Shown here one piece after another: positions 25,574-34,455 of a DNA stretch of 64,000 nucleotides. Location: the NCBI GenBank assembly GCA_964562155.1, contig CAZLRU010000004.1, positions 1-64,000 on the forward strand. The letters are read 5' to 3'. Source of the DNA: JAGOUY01 sp964562155. GTDB taxonomy: Bacteria; Patescibacteriota; Patescibacteriia; 2-12-FULL-60-25. Within the stretch, counting starts at the first letter, position 1. Each line of letters begins with the position of its first letter. A program made the position numbers and the translations under genes. A model generated the notes under the pieces. That model saw nothing but the letters and a program-made list of their open reading frames with translations. It was not told where the DNA came from and did no database searches.

Positions 25574-26401
25574 TTATCCGCGCAAATGCTTCAAAATCTT
25601 CAAATCTTCTACCACCGCATCATGTTCTGTCTCTAAATAAAAATTCATATGTTGTAATTTTGGATGAGCGATCATCGCCTGAAACCCATCCACGCCGATA
25701 AAGCCTTTGCCGAGATGTTCGTGCCGATCCTTACGCGCGCCAAGCTCGACTTTTGAATCATTGCAATGACTCATCTTAAGTCGTTTAAGACCAATGAGTT
25801 GATCAAATAAAGAAAATGTCTCATCAACCGTTTTTTTGGTCCGTAAATCATACCCACTCGCAAAGGCGTGGGCCGTATCAAAACAAACACCCATCTCAGG
25901 TTGATCAACACCATCAAGAATCTGTGCTACTTCCTCAAACGAAGCGCCGATGACCGCTCCCGCACCTGCTGATATTTCTAAAAGGAGGGTTGCAGAACCG
26001 TTATATCCATCATAAATCTTTTTGATTCCCTCGATCGTCCATGTTAATGCTTGGTCTCGATCTCCCTTCCCCGCACTCCCCGGATGAAACATGACGTAGG
26101 TAGCGCCGAGCAATGTCGCCCGTTCCAACTCCTCGCACACGATCCGAATCGAGTTCATCCGCGTTTTTTCGAGTTCACTCGCAAAATTGATGTAATAAGG
26201 TGTGTGAATCACCCACTCTTTAAAGCCCCCATCCTTGCAATGCTGAGCAAACGCATCAGACATCTCCGGCGTAATCTTAGGTGCCGGCCCTCCCTGTGGA
26301 GAGCGAGAAAAAAACTGAAACACCTCACACCCAAGCTCTTTCGCGTTCAGCGGAGCATTCTGTAAACCACCGGCAACCGAGACATGGCAACCAAAATACA
26401 T
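25574..26401 (-). CDS. nfo: Endonuclease IV (AP endonuclease)
   Basis: 275 residues from ATG 26401 (MYFGCHVSVAGGLQNAP; ATG 26407 is 6 nt upstream). It cuts DNA at abasic sites in base-excision repair, using three zinc ions in a TIM barrel. Family motifs are seen: GCHVSVAGG at the start, FHPGSAGKGDRDQAL, LLLEISAGAGAVIGASFEE with the metal-binding Glu, VCFDTAHAFASGYD, MSHCNDSKVELGARKDRHEHLGKG and FYLETEHD at the end. Metal-binding His, Glu and Asp residues are all present. DUF167 follows in the operon. Confidence 0.96.
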   Translation of the reverse strand: MYFGCHVSVAGGLQNAPLNAKELGCEVFQFFSRSPQGGPAPKITPEMSDAFAQHCKDGGFKEWVIHTPYYINFASELEKTRMNSIRIVCEELERATLLGATYVMFHPGSAGKGDRDQALTWTIEGIKKIYDGYNGSATLLLEISAGAGAVIGASFEEVAQILDGVDQPEMGVCFDTAHAFASGYDLRTKKTVDETFSLFDQLIGLKRLKMSHCNDSKVELGARKDRHEHLGKGFIGVDGFQAMIAHPKLQHMNFYLETEHDAVVEDLKILKHLRG

Positions 26402-26473
26402 ATGCAAGAACGATAGCAGATCCTAGACAAAATGAGCAAAAGATGATAACAACGTGACTACAGAAGGAGAAGC

Positions 26474-27094
26474 ATGAGCGCAGATCAAGAACGAGAAGAG
26501 GCGAGGCTGGCGGCACTCGTGTGTCGCAGTACAAACTGGAAGGAGCAGCGTAGAGCGCTCGAGGGGATCACCTCGGCAACGCCCCTTAGACTGCTTTTAG
26601 CGCTCTTCGGGATGTACAATTTCTTCGGTGATGGTGAGTGGGAGTGGGATTACGAGCCCCGCAACTCGCTCTGGGTCTGTGAGGAGCTCATGCGAAGGGT
26701 TGACTGGCAAGCAGAGCTCGGCTGTAGGCCACCCGTCTTCGCGAGCGGGATCATGAATCAGATCTGTGAGCGCGAGGCATTCCAGCGCCGCGTGCGATTC
26801 CTGGGTGGTTTCTATGCACCCATGGATACGAGTCCCGAAGCCTGTGACGATCCGTGGAACGATTGGCGCCTTGGTGCGACCGTTGCCATTCGCATGGTTC
26901 CGGGGGCTGTGAACACGTCCCACATCTACGACGCACAGCTTGCGCAGGCCGTGCTCGATAATCCCAAGGGGCCGGATGCCTGGCTCCTCGCTGATCAAAT
27001 CAGTGACAATAAAGCGATTCTTCAGCTCGCCAAAGCTCTCGCTGAAGCAAATCCCGAGCTCGCAAACTTTTTGTTCGGGATTGTTGACCACTGA
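26474..27094 (+). CDS. Orphan protein, GC-rich, with Shine-Dalgarno sequence
   Basis: 206 residues. AGAAGGAGAAGC before the ATG is a good ribosome binding site. The sequence is soluble, mixed and acidic, with many Trp and Cys (STNWKEQRRALEGI; FFGDGEWEWDYEPRNSLWVC; ACDDPWNDWRLGATVA) and a helical C-terminus (LAKALAEANPELANFLFGIV). No membrane segment, signal peptide or known motif is visible. It diverges from nfo and converges on tig. Codon use is richer in G and C than in the flanking core genes. Confidence 0.7.
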   Translation: MSADQEREEARLAALVCRSTNWKEQRRALEGITSATPLRLLLALFGMYNFFGDGEWEWDYEPRNSLWVCEELMRRVDWQAELGCRPPVFASGIMNQICEREAFQRRVRFLGGFYAPMDTSPEACDDPWNDWRLGATVAIRMVPGAVNTSHIYDAQLAQAVLDNPKGPDAWLLADQISDNKAILQLAKALAEANPELANFLFGIVDH

Positions 27095-27141
27095 AATCAC
27101 CCCACCCCATCCTCTTGCCTCGCCTCGTCGAGGTATTTAAA

Positions 27142-27177
27142 TACAAAAATCAAACGCCGCCCTTATGAGGCGGCGTT
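27142..27177 (-). terminator. Terminator of tig
   Basis: AACGCCGCC (27153-27161) pairs with GGCGGCGTT (27169-27177); on the minus strand it is followed by TTTGATTTTTG. Confidence 0.85.
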
Positions 27178-27193
27178 GAAATTGAGAGATAGC

Positions 27194-28492
27194 CTATTTC
27201 TTCTCCTTCACACACTCCTTCTTCAACCACTCAAGCGTCTTACGATTACGCAACTGAATCGCGATGTATTGGCGATATTCCGGCGAGGTAACCCGTTCAC
27301 GTGTTTCTTGGTCATTCTCGCGGATACGAGACAAAATCTCATCCGTTTCCTTATCAAGTTCTTCTTCTGTGACGGTTACGGCCTGTGCTTTGGCAAAGGC
27401 TTTCACGAGGACGGCTGTCTTCACGCGGCGAATGGCTTGCGCCGTCATGTCCAAACGAAGCTCGTCACGCGTTTTCTTGATAGAAGATAAATAATCTTCC
27501 CACTTCATCCCTTGTTCTTCCACCCCATGCTGAAGTTCATCCATCATCCGACGCGTTTCATCTGTGATGAGAGCCTCAGGGACTTCGGTAAACTTAGTGG
27601 TATCGACGAGCTTTTCCAAAAGTTCTATTTCACTCGCTTCTTCACGACGGCGTTTTTCTTCCACGCGTAAGTTCTCCTGAAGTTTTGCCTTTAATTCCTC
27701 CATGTCTTTCAATCCAACTCCTTGCGCAAACGCATCATCAAGAGGGGGGAGTTGCATTTCAAACACACCCGTCGCTTTGGTCGTAAAGTCAATGTCTTTG
27801 CCGGCCAAGTGTTTTTGATAATGCTCGCTTGGAAAGGGGAGTGTGAAGTTCCGTTCTTCGCCCGCTTTAATCCCAACTAATTTTTCAGAAAAACCGGGAA
27901 TATAGTGCGGCTCATTCATGTAGATCCGATAGTCACGACCGGTTCCGCCTTCGACCACCACACCGTCCTTGAGCATCGAAACATCAACAACAACCAAATC
28001 TTCCAAGGTCGCCTCACGCTCGACGCGCACTTCTTGACGACGCATCTTGCGCATCTCTTCCAGTGCTTCACCCAGTTCCTTGTCGCCAATCTCTTTAACG
28101 GTCTGCTCAACTACGCAGCCCGTAAGGTCTGGCAACTCCGTAACCTTGGGCTCGATAGGAGCGGTAATCGTAAACTTAAGAGGTTGTTCAGGAGCGAGTT
28201 GATCCACCTGAACGTTGGGGGAGCCAACGATATCCAGTGACTCATTCAAAATAGCCTTCGCGTAAAACGCACGAATAATCCGCTCAAGAGCTCCTTCTAA
28301 GATCTTCATCTCACCGTACGCGCGTTTTACCTCATCAAACCCAGCTTTTCCCGGACGAAAACCAGGTAATGGGCGAGCGGTGCTCATCTCTCGAGCCGCT
28401 TCCTCCAAATAAGGGCGCACTTCTTCATATCCAACTTCGAATTCCAGTTTTACTTGAGATTTTGGCAAATCCGTCTTTTGAATTGTAGGCAT
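27194..28492 (-). CDS. tig: Trigger factor, ribosome-associated chaperone
   Basis: 432 residues from ATG 28492 (MPTIQKTDLPKSQVKLEFEV); the frame continues upstream but without the family sequence. It binds nascent chains at the ribosome exit. The ribosome-docking signature LPGFRPGKAGFDEVKRAYG is in the N-terminal domain, followed by the FKBP-type prolyl isomerase domain (VVVDVSMLKDGVVVEGGTG; KLVGIKAGEERNFTLPFP) and the long helical C-terminal cradle (KDMEELKAKLQENLRVEEKR). The length fits the family (430-450). A terminator follows the stop. Confidence 0.95.
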   Translation of the reverse strand: MPTIQKTDLPKSQVKLEFEVGYEEVRPYLEEAAREMSTARPLPGFRPGKAGFDEVKRAYGEMKILEGALERIIRAFYAKAILNESLDIVGSPNVQVDQLAPEQPLKFTITAPIEPKVTELPDLTGCVVEQTVKEIGDKELGEALEEMRKMRRQEVRVEREATLEDLVVVDVSMLKDGVVVEGGTGRDYRIYMNEPHYIPGFSEKLVGIKAGEERNFTLPFPSEHYQKHLAGKDIDFTTKATGVFEMQLPPLDDAFAQGVGLKDMEELKAKLQENLRVEEKRRREEASEIELLEKLVDTTKFTEVPEALITDETRRMMDELQHGVEEQGMKWEDYLSSIKKTRDELRLDMTAQAIRRVKTAVLVKAFAKAQAVTVTEEELDKETDEILSRIRENDQETRERVTSPEYRQYIAIQLRNRKTLEWLKKECVKEKK

Positions 28493-28624
28493 ATAAGTAG
28501 ACGGAGGGTACGAAAAAACGCTCCTCCCGTCAATCCTTCTCTTATAAAAGGATAAGCCGACCGGTGATCGGTCGGATAAGAAAGGGGGCGCTATGAGCAA
28601 CGAGTCACGAGGCACGAGGATTGT

Positions 28625-28981
28625 TCAGTGGAGCGGCAGACCTCCGGCTTCAACGCGGACCGGAACCTGCACGATCTGGGTCGATCCGGGTTCGGTGACG
28701 ATGATCATGGGGCGAGACTCTCGATCGGGCGGACTCCCGGTGGCGAGGCGGTGCAGCTCTCTAACGCAGTCTGACAGAGCACGCAGCTCATCGGGATCGA
28801 TCGACGACACGGAACCGGCTGAGCGAAAGTCGGTAGCACTCACCGTGCTCTGGAAGGGGATCGTGCCAATCAAGGGCGCATCCTCCGGAGCAGATCCGGG
28901 CGGGGGCTGCCCGTGAAGACAGAACAGACCCCCGTTCCATGAAATCCCGTACACGGTCCTAGGCGGTTGTTTTGCGCGCAT
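28625..28981 (-). CDS. Orphan protein with strong Shine-Dalgarno sequence
   Basis: 118 residues. The start is chosen because AAGGAGG lies 9 nt before ATG 28981. The N-terminus is MRAKQPPRTVYGISWNGGLF, the middle carries a short helix (DPDELRALSDCVRELHRLAT) and the C-terminus a beta pattern (MIIVTEPGSTQIVQVPVRVE). The opposite strand is also open (28593-28916), but its upstream GC-rich site is weaker and its composition is less protein-like. No family is recognised. It lies between tig and ychF. Confidence 0.6.
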   Translation of the reverse strand: MRAKQPPRTVYGISWNGGLFCLHGQPPPGSAPEDAPLIGTIPFQSTVSATDFRSAGSVSSIDPDELRALSDCVRELHRLATGSPPDRESRPMIIVTEPGSTQIVQVPVRVEAGGLPLH

Positions 28982-29073
28982 CGAACGAGTCCTCCTTGAT
29001 TACAGAGTATCGGACAGCAAAAGTCTAACGCCTCAGGATGAAAACGCCAAATGGACCTGCGGGCGGTCGGCCC

Positions 29074-29102
29074 TTGTCCATCTCCTCAAAACCCCGTACC
29101 AT
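29074..29102 (+). promoter_or_regulatory. ychF promoter
   Basis: TTGTCC (29074-29079), 17 nt, TACCAT (29097-29102); ATG 14 nt later, no Shine-Dalgarno sequence. Confidence 0.45.
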
Positions 29103-29116
29103 GCGGCCACTATTAT

Positions 29117-30199
29117 ATGTCTCTCCAAATCGGCATCGTTGGTCTCCCAAACGTAGGCAAATCTACGCTTTTTTCGGCAATCACCAAAAAGCAGGTTGAT
29201 TGTGCCAACTACCCGTTTTGCACCATCGATCCCAATGTGGGGGTGGTTGAAGTTCCCGATGAACGCCTGGGTCTTTTAGGTGCCGTCGATAAAACGCAGC
29301 GCATTGTCCCCACTGTTATCGAATTTGTTGATATCGCCGGTCTTGTAAAAGGTGCTTCCGAAGGTCAGGGACTTGGTAATAAATTTCTCACCAATATTCG
29401 CGAAACCGACGCGATCGCCCAAGTGGTGCGTGCGTTTGACGATACAAATATCATGCACGTTGATGGTTCTGTGAACCCTGTGCGTGATGCAGACACAATC
29501 AATACCGAACTCGCCCTCACAGACGTCGAGTCTATTTCAAAACGCCTACAAAATGCCGAAAAACAGGGACGCAGCGGCATGACAAAACCACTCGAGCTCG
29601 AGCTCGCGGCACTGAAGCGCGCCCTCGAAGCGCTCAACAAAGGCATCATGCTCCGCGATCTTGAATGGAACGAAGAAGAATGGCTGGTTCTAAAACAGCT
29701 CAATCCGCTCACGCTCAAGCCGATGTTGTACGTCGTGAACGTCAATGAGGCACAGCTCGCTGATGGTTCATGGAAAGCTCGAGTCGAGGGCCTTAAAGGG
29801 GCATTGGTACCCGTCTGTATCAAAATGGAAGCCGACCTCTCTTCGATGGGTCCGGAAGAAAAGAAGGAGTATCTTGAGCTCGCCGGTCAAACCGAATCAG
29901 GACTCGATCGCTTGATTCAAGAGGCGTATAAACTCCTTGGGCTGATCACGTTTCTCACGAGTGGCGTTCAAGAAACACGTGCGTGGACGGTAAAAGCGGG
30001 AAGCTCCGCTCCCGTCGCCGCCGGGAAAATTCACTCCGATTTTGAAAAGAATTTTATCCGCGTCGAGGTCACGAACTGGAAAGATTACATTGAAAATGGC
30101 GGGGAAGCAGGTTGTCGTGCCAAGGGCCTGACACGGGTCGAAGGAAAAGAATATATTATTAAAGATGGAGACGTTTGTTACTTCCGTATTGGAGCATAA
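29117..30199 (+). CDS. ychF: Redox-regulated ATPase/GTPase YchF (OLA1 family)
   Basis: 360 residues from ATG 29117 (MSLQIGIVGLPNVGKSTLFS). A universally conserved Obg-related P-loop protein that binds ribosomes and hydrolyses ATP. G1 is GLPNVGKST, G3 is DIAGLVKGASEGQGLGNKF, the NxxE motif that replaces NKxD is in MLYVVNVNEAQ. A coiled-coil insertion (about 130-200) and the C-terminal TGS domain (FLTSGVQETRAWTVKAGSSAPVAAGKIHSDFEKNFIRVEV, given here in two joined segments of the domain) are as expected. A hairpin follows the stop. Confidence 0.96.
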   Translation: MSLQIGIVGLPNVGKSTLFSAITKKQVDCANYPFCTIDPNVGVVEVPDERLGLLGAVDKTQRIVPTVIEFVDIAGLVKGASEGQGLGNKFLTNIRETDAIAQVVRAFDDTNIMHVDGSVNPVRDADTINTELALTDVESISKRLQNAEKQGRSGMTKPLELELAALKRALEALNKGIMLRDLEWNEEEWLVLKQLNPLTLKPMLYVVNVNEAQLADGSWKARVEGLKGALVPVCIKMEADLSSMGPEEKKEYLELAGQTESGLDRLIQEAYKLLGLITFLTSGVQETRAWTVKAGSSAPVAAGKIHSDFEKNFIRVEVTNWKDYIENGGEAGCRAKGLTRVEGKEYIIKDGDVCYFRIGA

Positions 30200-30220
30200 C
30201 CCATAGCTCAGCGTTGACAA

Positions 30221-30248
30221 AACACCCCGTTCCATGGAACGGGGTGTT
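30221..30248 (+). terminator. Palindromic hairpin after ychF
   Basis: A 28-nt perfect palindrome with arms AACACCCCGTTCCA and its reverse complement, followed by TTGAT. The U-tract is weak; it ends only 4 nt before the comEC start. Confidence 0.6.
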
Positions 30249-30252
30249 TGAT

Positions 30253-31545
30253 ATGTCTTTTTCCCGTCTGTCTGGCTACCTGGCGAGCGCGTTCCTTACG
30301 GGGATCGTTCTTCACAGCACGTCTCCCTATGCGAGGCTTTCTCAGGTCTGGTTGATCACGGGTATAACAATCTCCCTTGCTCTGGCAATCATTTTATACC
30401 AGGATCAGCGGCTGCATCCATCCATCATCGCCCTCCATATCTTCCCTCTTGTGCTCGCGTTTATCCTGATCGGTGTCTTGCGCTTCTCGCTCGTTCAACC
30501 TTCTCTCCCTCGCGGGCTCCTATTTGCGAATCCCAAAGGTTTGGCGGCGAGTGTTGAAGCGGATCACACCGCCAATCACCTCGACCCTCGGCATTGGCTT
30601 AGACGATTCCATCTCGCCCTTACGAAGCGCGCTCGCGAACGGTTTCTACCTGATGAAGCGGCGCTTATTACAGGTATCCTCTATGGCGATAGAGACTTGT
30701 CGAAAGGCGCCAAAACCGCCTTCCGTCATGCAGGGATGACACATATCATCGCGGTCTCCGGTTCAAATATGACTATTATTGTTGTCCTTATAACGCGCTG
30801 TCTATCTCTCTTCCACCTTTCTCGTCGACAAAGTTTTTGGGGCATGGTGATAGCGGTCGCACTCTTCACGGTCTTTGTCGGGGCATCGGCTGCCGTTGTC
30901 CGTGCCGCGATCATGGGACTCTTGGTAGAAGCTGCGCCACTTGTTGGCCGTCTCATCCGACCAAGTCGTCTTCTCCTGCTGTCAGCGGTTGCATTCACCG
31001 TCTGGCATCCATGGGCTCTGGTGTTTGATCCTTCGTTTGCCCTGTCCTTCCTCGCGATGACCGGCCTTTTAACCTTTGGTCGTCTACTAGATGTCTACCT
31101 CCTTGAAACTATCTCTCTACCGACTCTCCGAGAAATCGTCGTTTCAACTCTGGCGGCAACCCTTCTCACAACTCCCTACAGCGCGTGGGCCTTTGGTTCG
31201 CTAACGCTCTGGGGATTGCCGACCGGTCTGATTGTGTTGCCTCTCATTCCTTGGACGATGGCATTCGGAGCACTCGCTCTTATCCTTCCTGATGCCCTCC
31301 TTCGAGTTCAGGTGATGAGCTTCACACTCCAGGAAGGGCTCCTTCTACCGGCGACAGGATGTTTACGCATGATTCTCTTGATCTCTCGCTGGCCTGAGTA
31401 CGTTCGCAGAGGATTCTGGGATAAAACCTATCTCACCTTCGGGTGGTGTCTCATTACCTATCTCCTTTTATGGGTAGGCTATAAAAATATCCACAACCAG
31501 AAAAAACAAAACAGGGCTGTTAGGCACGTCTCACAAGAAAAATAA
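30253..31545 (+). CDS. comEC: ComEC/Rec2 competence-domain membrane protein
   Basis: 430 residues from ATG 30253 (MSFSRLSGYLASAFLTGIVL). In naturally competent bacteria ComEC forms the inner-membrane DNA channel. The Competence domain is clear: ALITGILYGDRDLSKGAKTAFRHAGMTHIIAVSGSNMTII, followed by helices with FVGASAAVVRAAIMGLLVEAAPLVGR. About ten membrane segments are present. The C-terminal metallo-beta-lactamase domain is absent; the protein ends soon after WPEYVRRGFW. Some CPR ComEC proteins have this short form. comM, also linked to transformation, is at 44270-45787. (Motifs are quoted in joined pieces of the conserved block.). Confidence 0.9.
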   Translation: MSFSRLSGYLASAFLTGIVLHSTSPYARLSQVWLITGITISLALAIILYQDQRLHPSIIALHIFPLVLAFILIGVLRFSLVQPSLPRGLLFANPKGLAASVEADHTANHLDPRHWLRRFHLALTKRARERFLPDEAALITGILYGDRDLSKGAKTAFRHAGMTHIIAVSGSNMTIIVVLITRCLSLFHLSRRQSFWGMVIAVALFTVFVGASAAVVRAAIMGLLVEAAPLVGRLIRPSRLLLLSAVAFTVWHPWALVFDPSFALSFLAMTGLLTFGRLLDVYLLETISLPTLREIVVSTLAATLLTTPYSAWAFGSLTLWGLPTGLIVLPLIPWTMAFGALALILPDALLRVQVMSFTLQEGLLLPATGCLRMILLISRWPEYVRRGFWDKTYLTFGWCLITYLLLWVGYKNIHNQKKQNRAVRHVSQEK

Positions 31546-31938
31546 TAAAATAATCACGTCAATTCAAGGACAGAGACACGCAAGAAAAAAATCTGTCAGA
31601 GTCTGCTAACGCTTTTTTTGTCACCACAGCCATTCGCATTTAGTCTGATGGTGAGGTTCGCTTCGGCACGGTTATCTGCAGGAAAGAATACGTTTACGGC
31701 CTGCAAGATAACCACGTTCCGGCTTCGGCTAGAATGGTTTGGTCGCGTTCCTTGCCCCATTGTTGTCGAGTGATCTTGCGATCATTTATTCAACAGCTCG
31801 CCATCTTGTTTCTGTGAAACCGCCCGCAGATCAGAAGATGTCACGAGAGCTTTACCCCTCTTACGTGATGCATAGCGTAAGAGAGGAGGAAGCCCTCGCG
31901 GATCATCTGCGTTGTTCCTCAGAAAGTAATGGTGTCCC
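31546..31938. other. Leader region with two strong hairpins upstream of the MopE-like gene
   Basis: No gene. GGTTATCTGCAGG (31670-31682) pairs with CCTGCAAGATAACC (31700-31713), flanked by GCTTCGGC on both sides. CTCTTACG (31858-31865) pairs with CGTAAGAG (31876-31883), followed by AGGAGG. The hairpins may belong to a long 5' leader of the downstream gene. Confidence 0.45.
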
Positions 31939-33126
31939 ATGCGTCCGTTCATGCTGAGTCTGGCCCGCCTGTCTCCGACTCGAGCGCTCGTAGCCTTCGT
32001 AGTTTTCTGCGCCTGCTTCCTCTTTTCCTGCGCCGTAGGAGAAGAGGGGGAGGTTCCTACCGATGCCGCTACCTCCGCCGATAGCAAGGTCGATGCGGAG
32101 ATCAAGGCGCCGCCGAGGTTCGATGTACCGCCTTCAAATACAACTAATCTCTTCGATGCACCCCCCGCCCACGACGAAGATCATCCGGTGATCATGAGCC
32201 GTGATAGTACCTCTGTGATGGATGTCCGTCCGGACTGGAGCGATATCGCGTCGGATCACGCATCCGTCGATGTAGCCACAGAACCTCCTATCGATGTCTC
32301 GCTGTCCTTTCCCATGCAAGACGCGTCTATCATCGACGCCCTCACTTCAACGCCGTCCGACGGTTCGTCGCCTGATATCACCTCTCCTCCTGACATCCTG
32401 CCGACGGACACGTCTGTCCTCATCATCGATGCCCCTTCGCATCCACTCGAACAGTGTAATGGTCGTGATGATGATGGAAACGGCTTCATCGACGAGCTCT
32501 TCGAGTGTAGCGTGGGACGCCGTGGAGATACGTGTGTGACGAGCTGCGGCGCCAATGGCTACCGTCTGTGTGACAACACGTGTCGCTGGAGTCCTATCTG
32601 TGCTAGGTATCCGGAGGACTGCGGTGACACGATCGATAATGATTGCAACGGTCAAATCGATTGTGCCGATGCGGCTTGTACGGCCACTGCCCTCTGTCGA
32701 CCGATGCCACCCGTGGATGCGGGCCCGCCCACCTCGGATGTCACGAGTATGCCGCTGTGCCACACCCTGATCATCCAGCAACGTCCGTCCGCGATGCCAC
32801 CCTGTCGAACCGGGTGGGTCTACATCCTCTACGATTTTGACGGTCATCCCCATGAAAGCGCGCCGAGTGACTCACTGACATACACCATCTGTGGACGTCT
32901 GCAGGGACAGCTCGTCGTCTCGGCTCGTTGCGATGGAGAGTATTTACTCGATTGGCCCGGTACGGCCGGTACCCCCGTCAATCGTAGCGGTGTCGCGTCG
33001 ATCACGCTCGATGGTGTGGAACTCGCCGATACCGAAGCACTCCTCTGTCTCGATCGTTGGAGTCGCACACCCGGCATCCGCCCTGTCATCCCTCTCGAAT
33101 CTTACTTCTACGGCCGCTGTCCGTAA
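31939..33126 (+). CDS. Lipoprotein with MopE-like metal-binding repeats
   Basis: 395 residues. The N-terminus (RALVAFVVFCACFLFSCAVGEEG) is a lipoprotein signal with lipobox LFSC. Residues about 32-170 are an Asp/Ser/Pro/Thr-rich linker. Two repeats of the putative metal-binding MopE type follow: EQCNGRDDDGNGFIDELFEC and YPEDCGDTIDNDCNGQIDCA, with regular Asp/Asn and Cys. The C-terminal domain has further cysteines and beta-strand pattern (LTYTICGRLQGQLVVSARCD). Such repeats are typical of surface proteins of Myxococcota and relatives, so lateral acquisition is possible. Exact metal ligand is unknown. The gene is GC-richer than recA, which follows. Confidence 0.8.
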   Translation: MRPFMLSLARLSPTRALVAFVVFCACFLFSCAVGEEGEVPTDAATSADSKVDAEIKAPPRFDVPPSNTTNLFDAPPAHDEDHPVIMSRDSTSVMDVRPDWSDIASDHASVDVATEPPIDVSLSFPMQDASIIDALTSTPSDGSSPDITSPPDILPTDTSVLIIDAPSHPLEQCNGRDDDGNGFIDELFECSVGRRGDTCVTSCGANGYRLCDNTCRWSPICARYPEDCGDTIDNDCNGQIDCADAACTATALCRPMPPVDAGPPTSDVTSMPLCHTLIIQQRPSAMPPCRTGWVYILYDFDGHPHESAPSDSLTYTICGRLQGQLVVSARCDGEYLLDWPGTAGTPVNRSGVASITLDGVELADTEALLCLDRWSRTPGIRPVIPLESYFYGRCP

Positions 33127-33304
33127 TCCCTTCACTCACCATCTAAGGACTCACACCCTTCTTCTCAAAAGCCTCGCTTACACGAGGCTCTCTCCCTTGA
33201 CACTTCCTTCACGCGCTAGCGGTCTAGTGATATGGTGATATAGAACGGAAATAGAACACCTGTACCCTCTATTTTCTACATTACTCACGAACCTTACTTT
33301 CTTT

Positions 33305-34378
33305 ATGGCAAAAAAATCCGAACAAGACGGCCGCTCCTTAGCGGTCAAGACGGCGATTGATCAGATCAAAGAAAAATTTGGTGATGGTTCTATCATGCGC
33401 CTAGGAGAAGCTCGTAAGATGCAGGTGGACGCCATTCCAACCGGTTGTTTTTCTCTCGATATGGCTTTAGGGGTTCTGGGATTTCCTCGTGGACGTATTA
33501 TCGAAGTCTACGGTCCGGAAGCTTCAGGAAAAACCACCCTCGCCCAGCATGTGATTGCTGAAGCTCAACGCGCCGGAGGAGTCGCAGCCTTTGTCGACGC
33601 CGAACACGCGCTTGATCCAGATTACGCGCGTAAAATCGGAGTGAATATCGATGAATTGCTCATTTCTCAACCGGATACCGGTGAGCAGGCTCTGGATATT
33701 GTGGAAACACTGGTTCGTTCCAACGCCGTGGACGTCATCGTCGTTGACTCGGTAGCAGCGCTTACTCCAAAAGCCGAGATCGAAGGAGACATGGGTGATC
33801 AACACATGGGGTTGCAGGCACGCCTCATGTCGCAAGCGCTTCGTAAGCTCACGGCCATCATCTCACGCTCTAAAACCACGGTGGTTTTTATCAACCAAAT
33901 CCGTCAAAAAATCGGCATCGTCTTTGGAAATCCAGAAACTACGCCTGGCGGAAACGCACTTAAATTCTACTGTTCCGTCCGTGTCGAAGTTCGGCGCTCC
34001 GCTCAAATAAAGATGGGAGAAAAAATCATCGGTAACCGCGTGAAGGTAAAAATTGTCAAAAATAAAGTGGCGGCACCATTCCGCACCTGCGAATTCGATA
34101 TCATGTATAACGAAGGAATCTCTGTCTCCGGTGATCTCCTTGATGCGGGGGTAGAATTAGGAGTAATTCAAAAGAGCGGTAATACCTACACCTTCGAGTC
34201 GGAAAAGTTGGGCGTCGGGCGCGAAGCCGCAAAAAGCACGTTACGTGAACGTCCGGACCTCCTTAAGCAAATCCGCGAAAAATGCATTGCCGCTCATCAG
34301 TCTCGCGAAGCCACGGAAGGCGGCTTACCACGTCCTTCCACTCCACCACCGGAAGATGAAGCTCCACCGGAAGAATAG
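33305..34378 (+). CDS. recA: Recombinase RecA
   Basis: 357 residues. RecA forms ATP-dependent filaments on single-stranded DNA for strand exchange and SOS signalling. Walker A is GPEASGKTT (70-78), Walker B VDVIVVDSVAALTPKAEIEG, the L2 loop KIGIVFGNPETTPGGNALKF, all standard. The C-terminal tail is acidic and Pro-rich (STPPPEDEAPPEE), as in other bacteria. The ATG is preceded by a pyrimidine-rich stretch with no Shine-Dalgarno sequence, and no LexA-type box is evident upstream. A strong terminator follows. Confidence 0.98.
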   Translation: MAKKSEQDGRSLAVKTAIDQIKEKFGDGSIMRLGEARKMQVDAIPTGCFSLDMALGVLGFPRGRIIEVYGPEASGKTTLAQHVIAEAQRAGGVAAFVDAEHALDPDYARKIGVNIDELLISQPDTGEQALDIVETLVRSNAVDVIVVDSVAALTPKAEIEGDMGDQHMGLQARLMSQALRKLTAIISRSKTTVVFINQIRQKIGIVFGNPETTPGGNALKFYCSVRVEVRRSAQIKMGEKIIGNRVKVKIVKNKVAAPFRTCEFDIMYNEGISVSGDLLDAGVELGVIQKSGNTYTFESEKLGVGREAAKSTLRERPDLLKQIREKCIAAHQSREATEGGLPRPSTPPPEDEAPPEE

Positions 34379-34390
34379 ATGAATAAGCAA

Positions 34391-34424
34391 AAACACCCTC
34401 GGAAAAACCCGAGGGTGTTTCCTT
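34391..34424 (+). terminator. Terminator of recA
   Basis: AAACACCCTCGG pairs with CCGAGGGTGTTT around an A-rich loop, followed by a T/C-rich stretch. Confidence 0.85.
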
Positions 34425-34455
34425 CTGTCTTTTAACAAGCTAAACTACCTTCGTC

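Noticed and set aside
28593..28916. Plus-strand frame opposite the 118-residue orphan
   Set aside because: The minus-strand start has a perfect AAGGAGG at the right distance and a more natural amino-acid composition.
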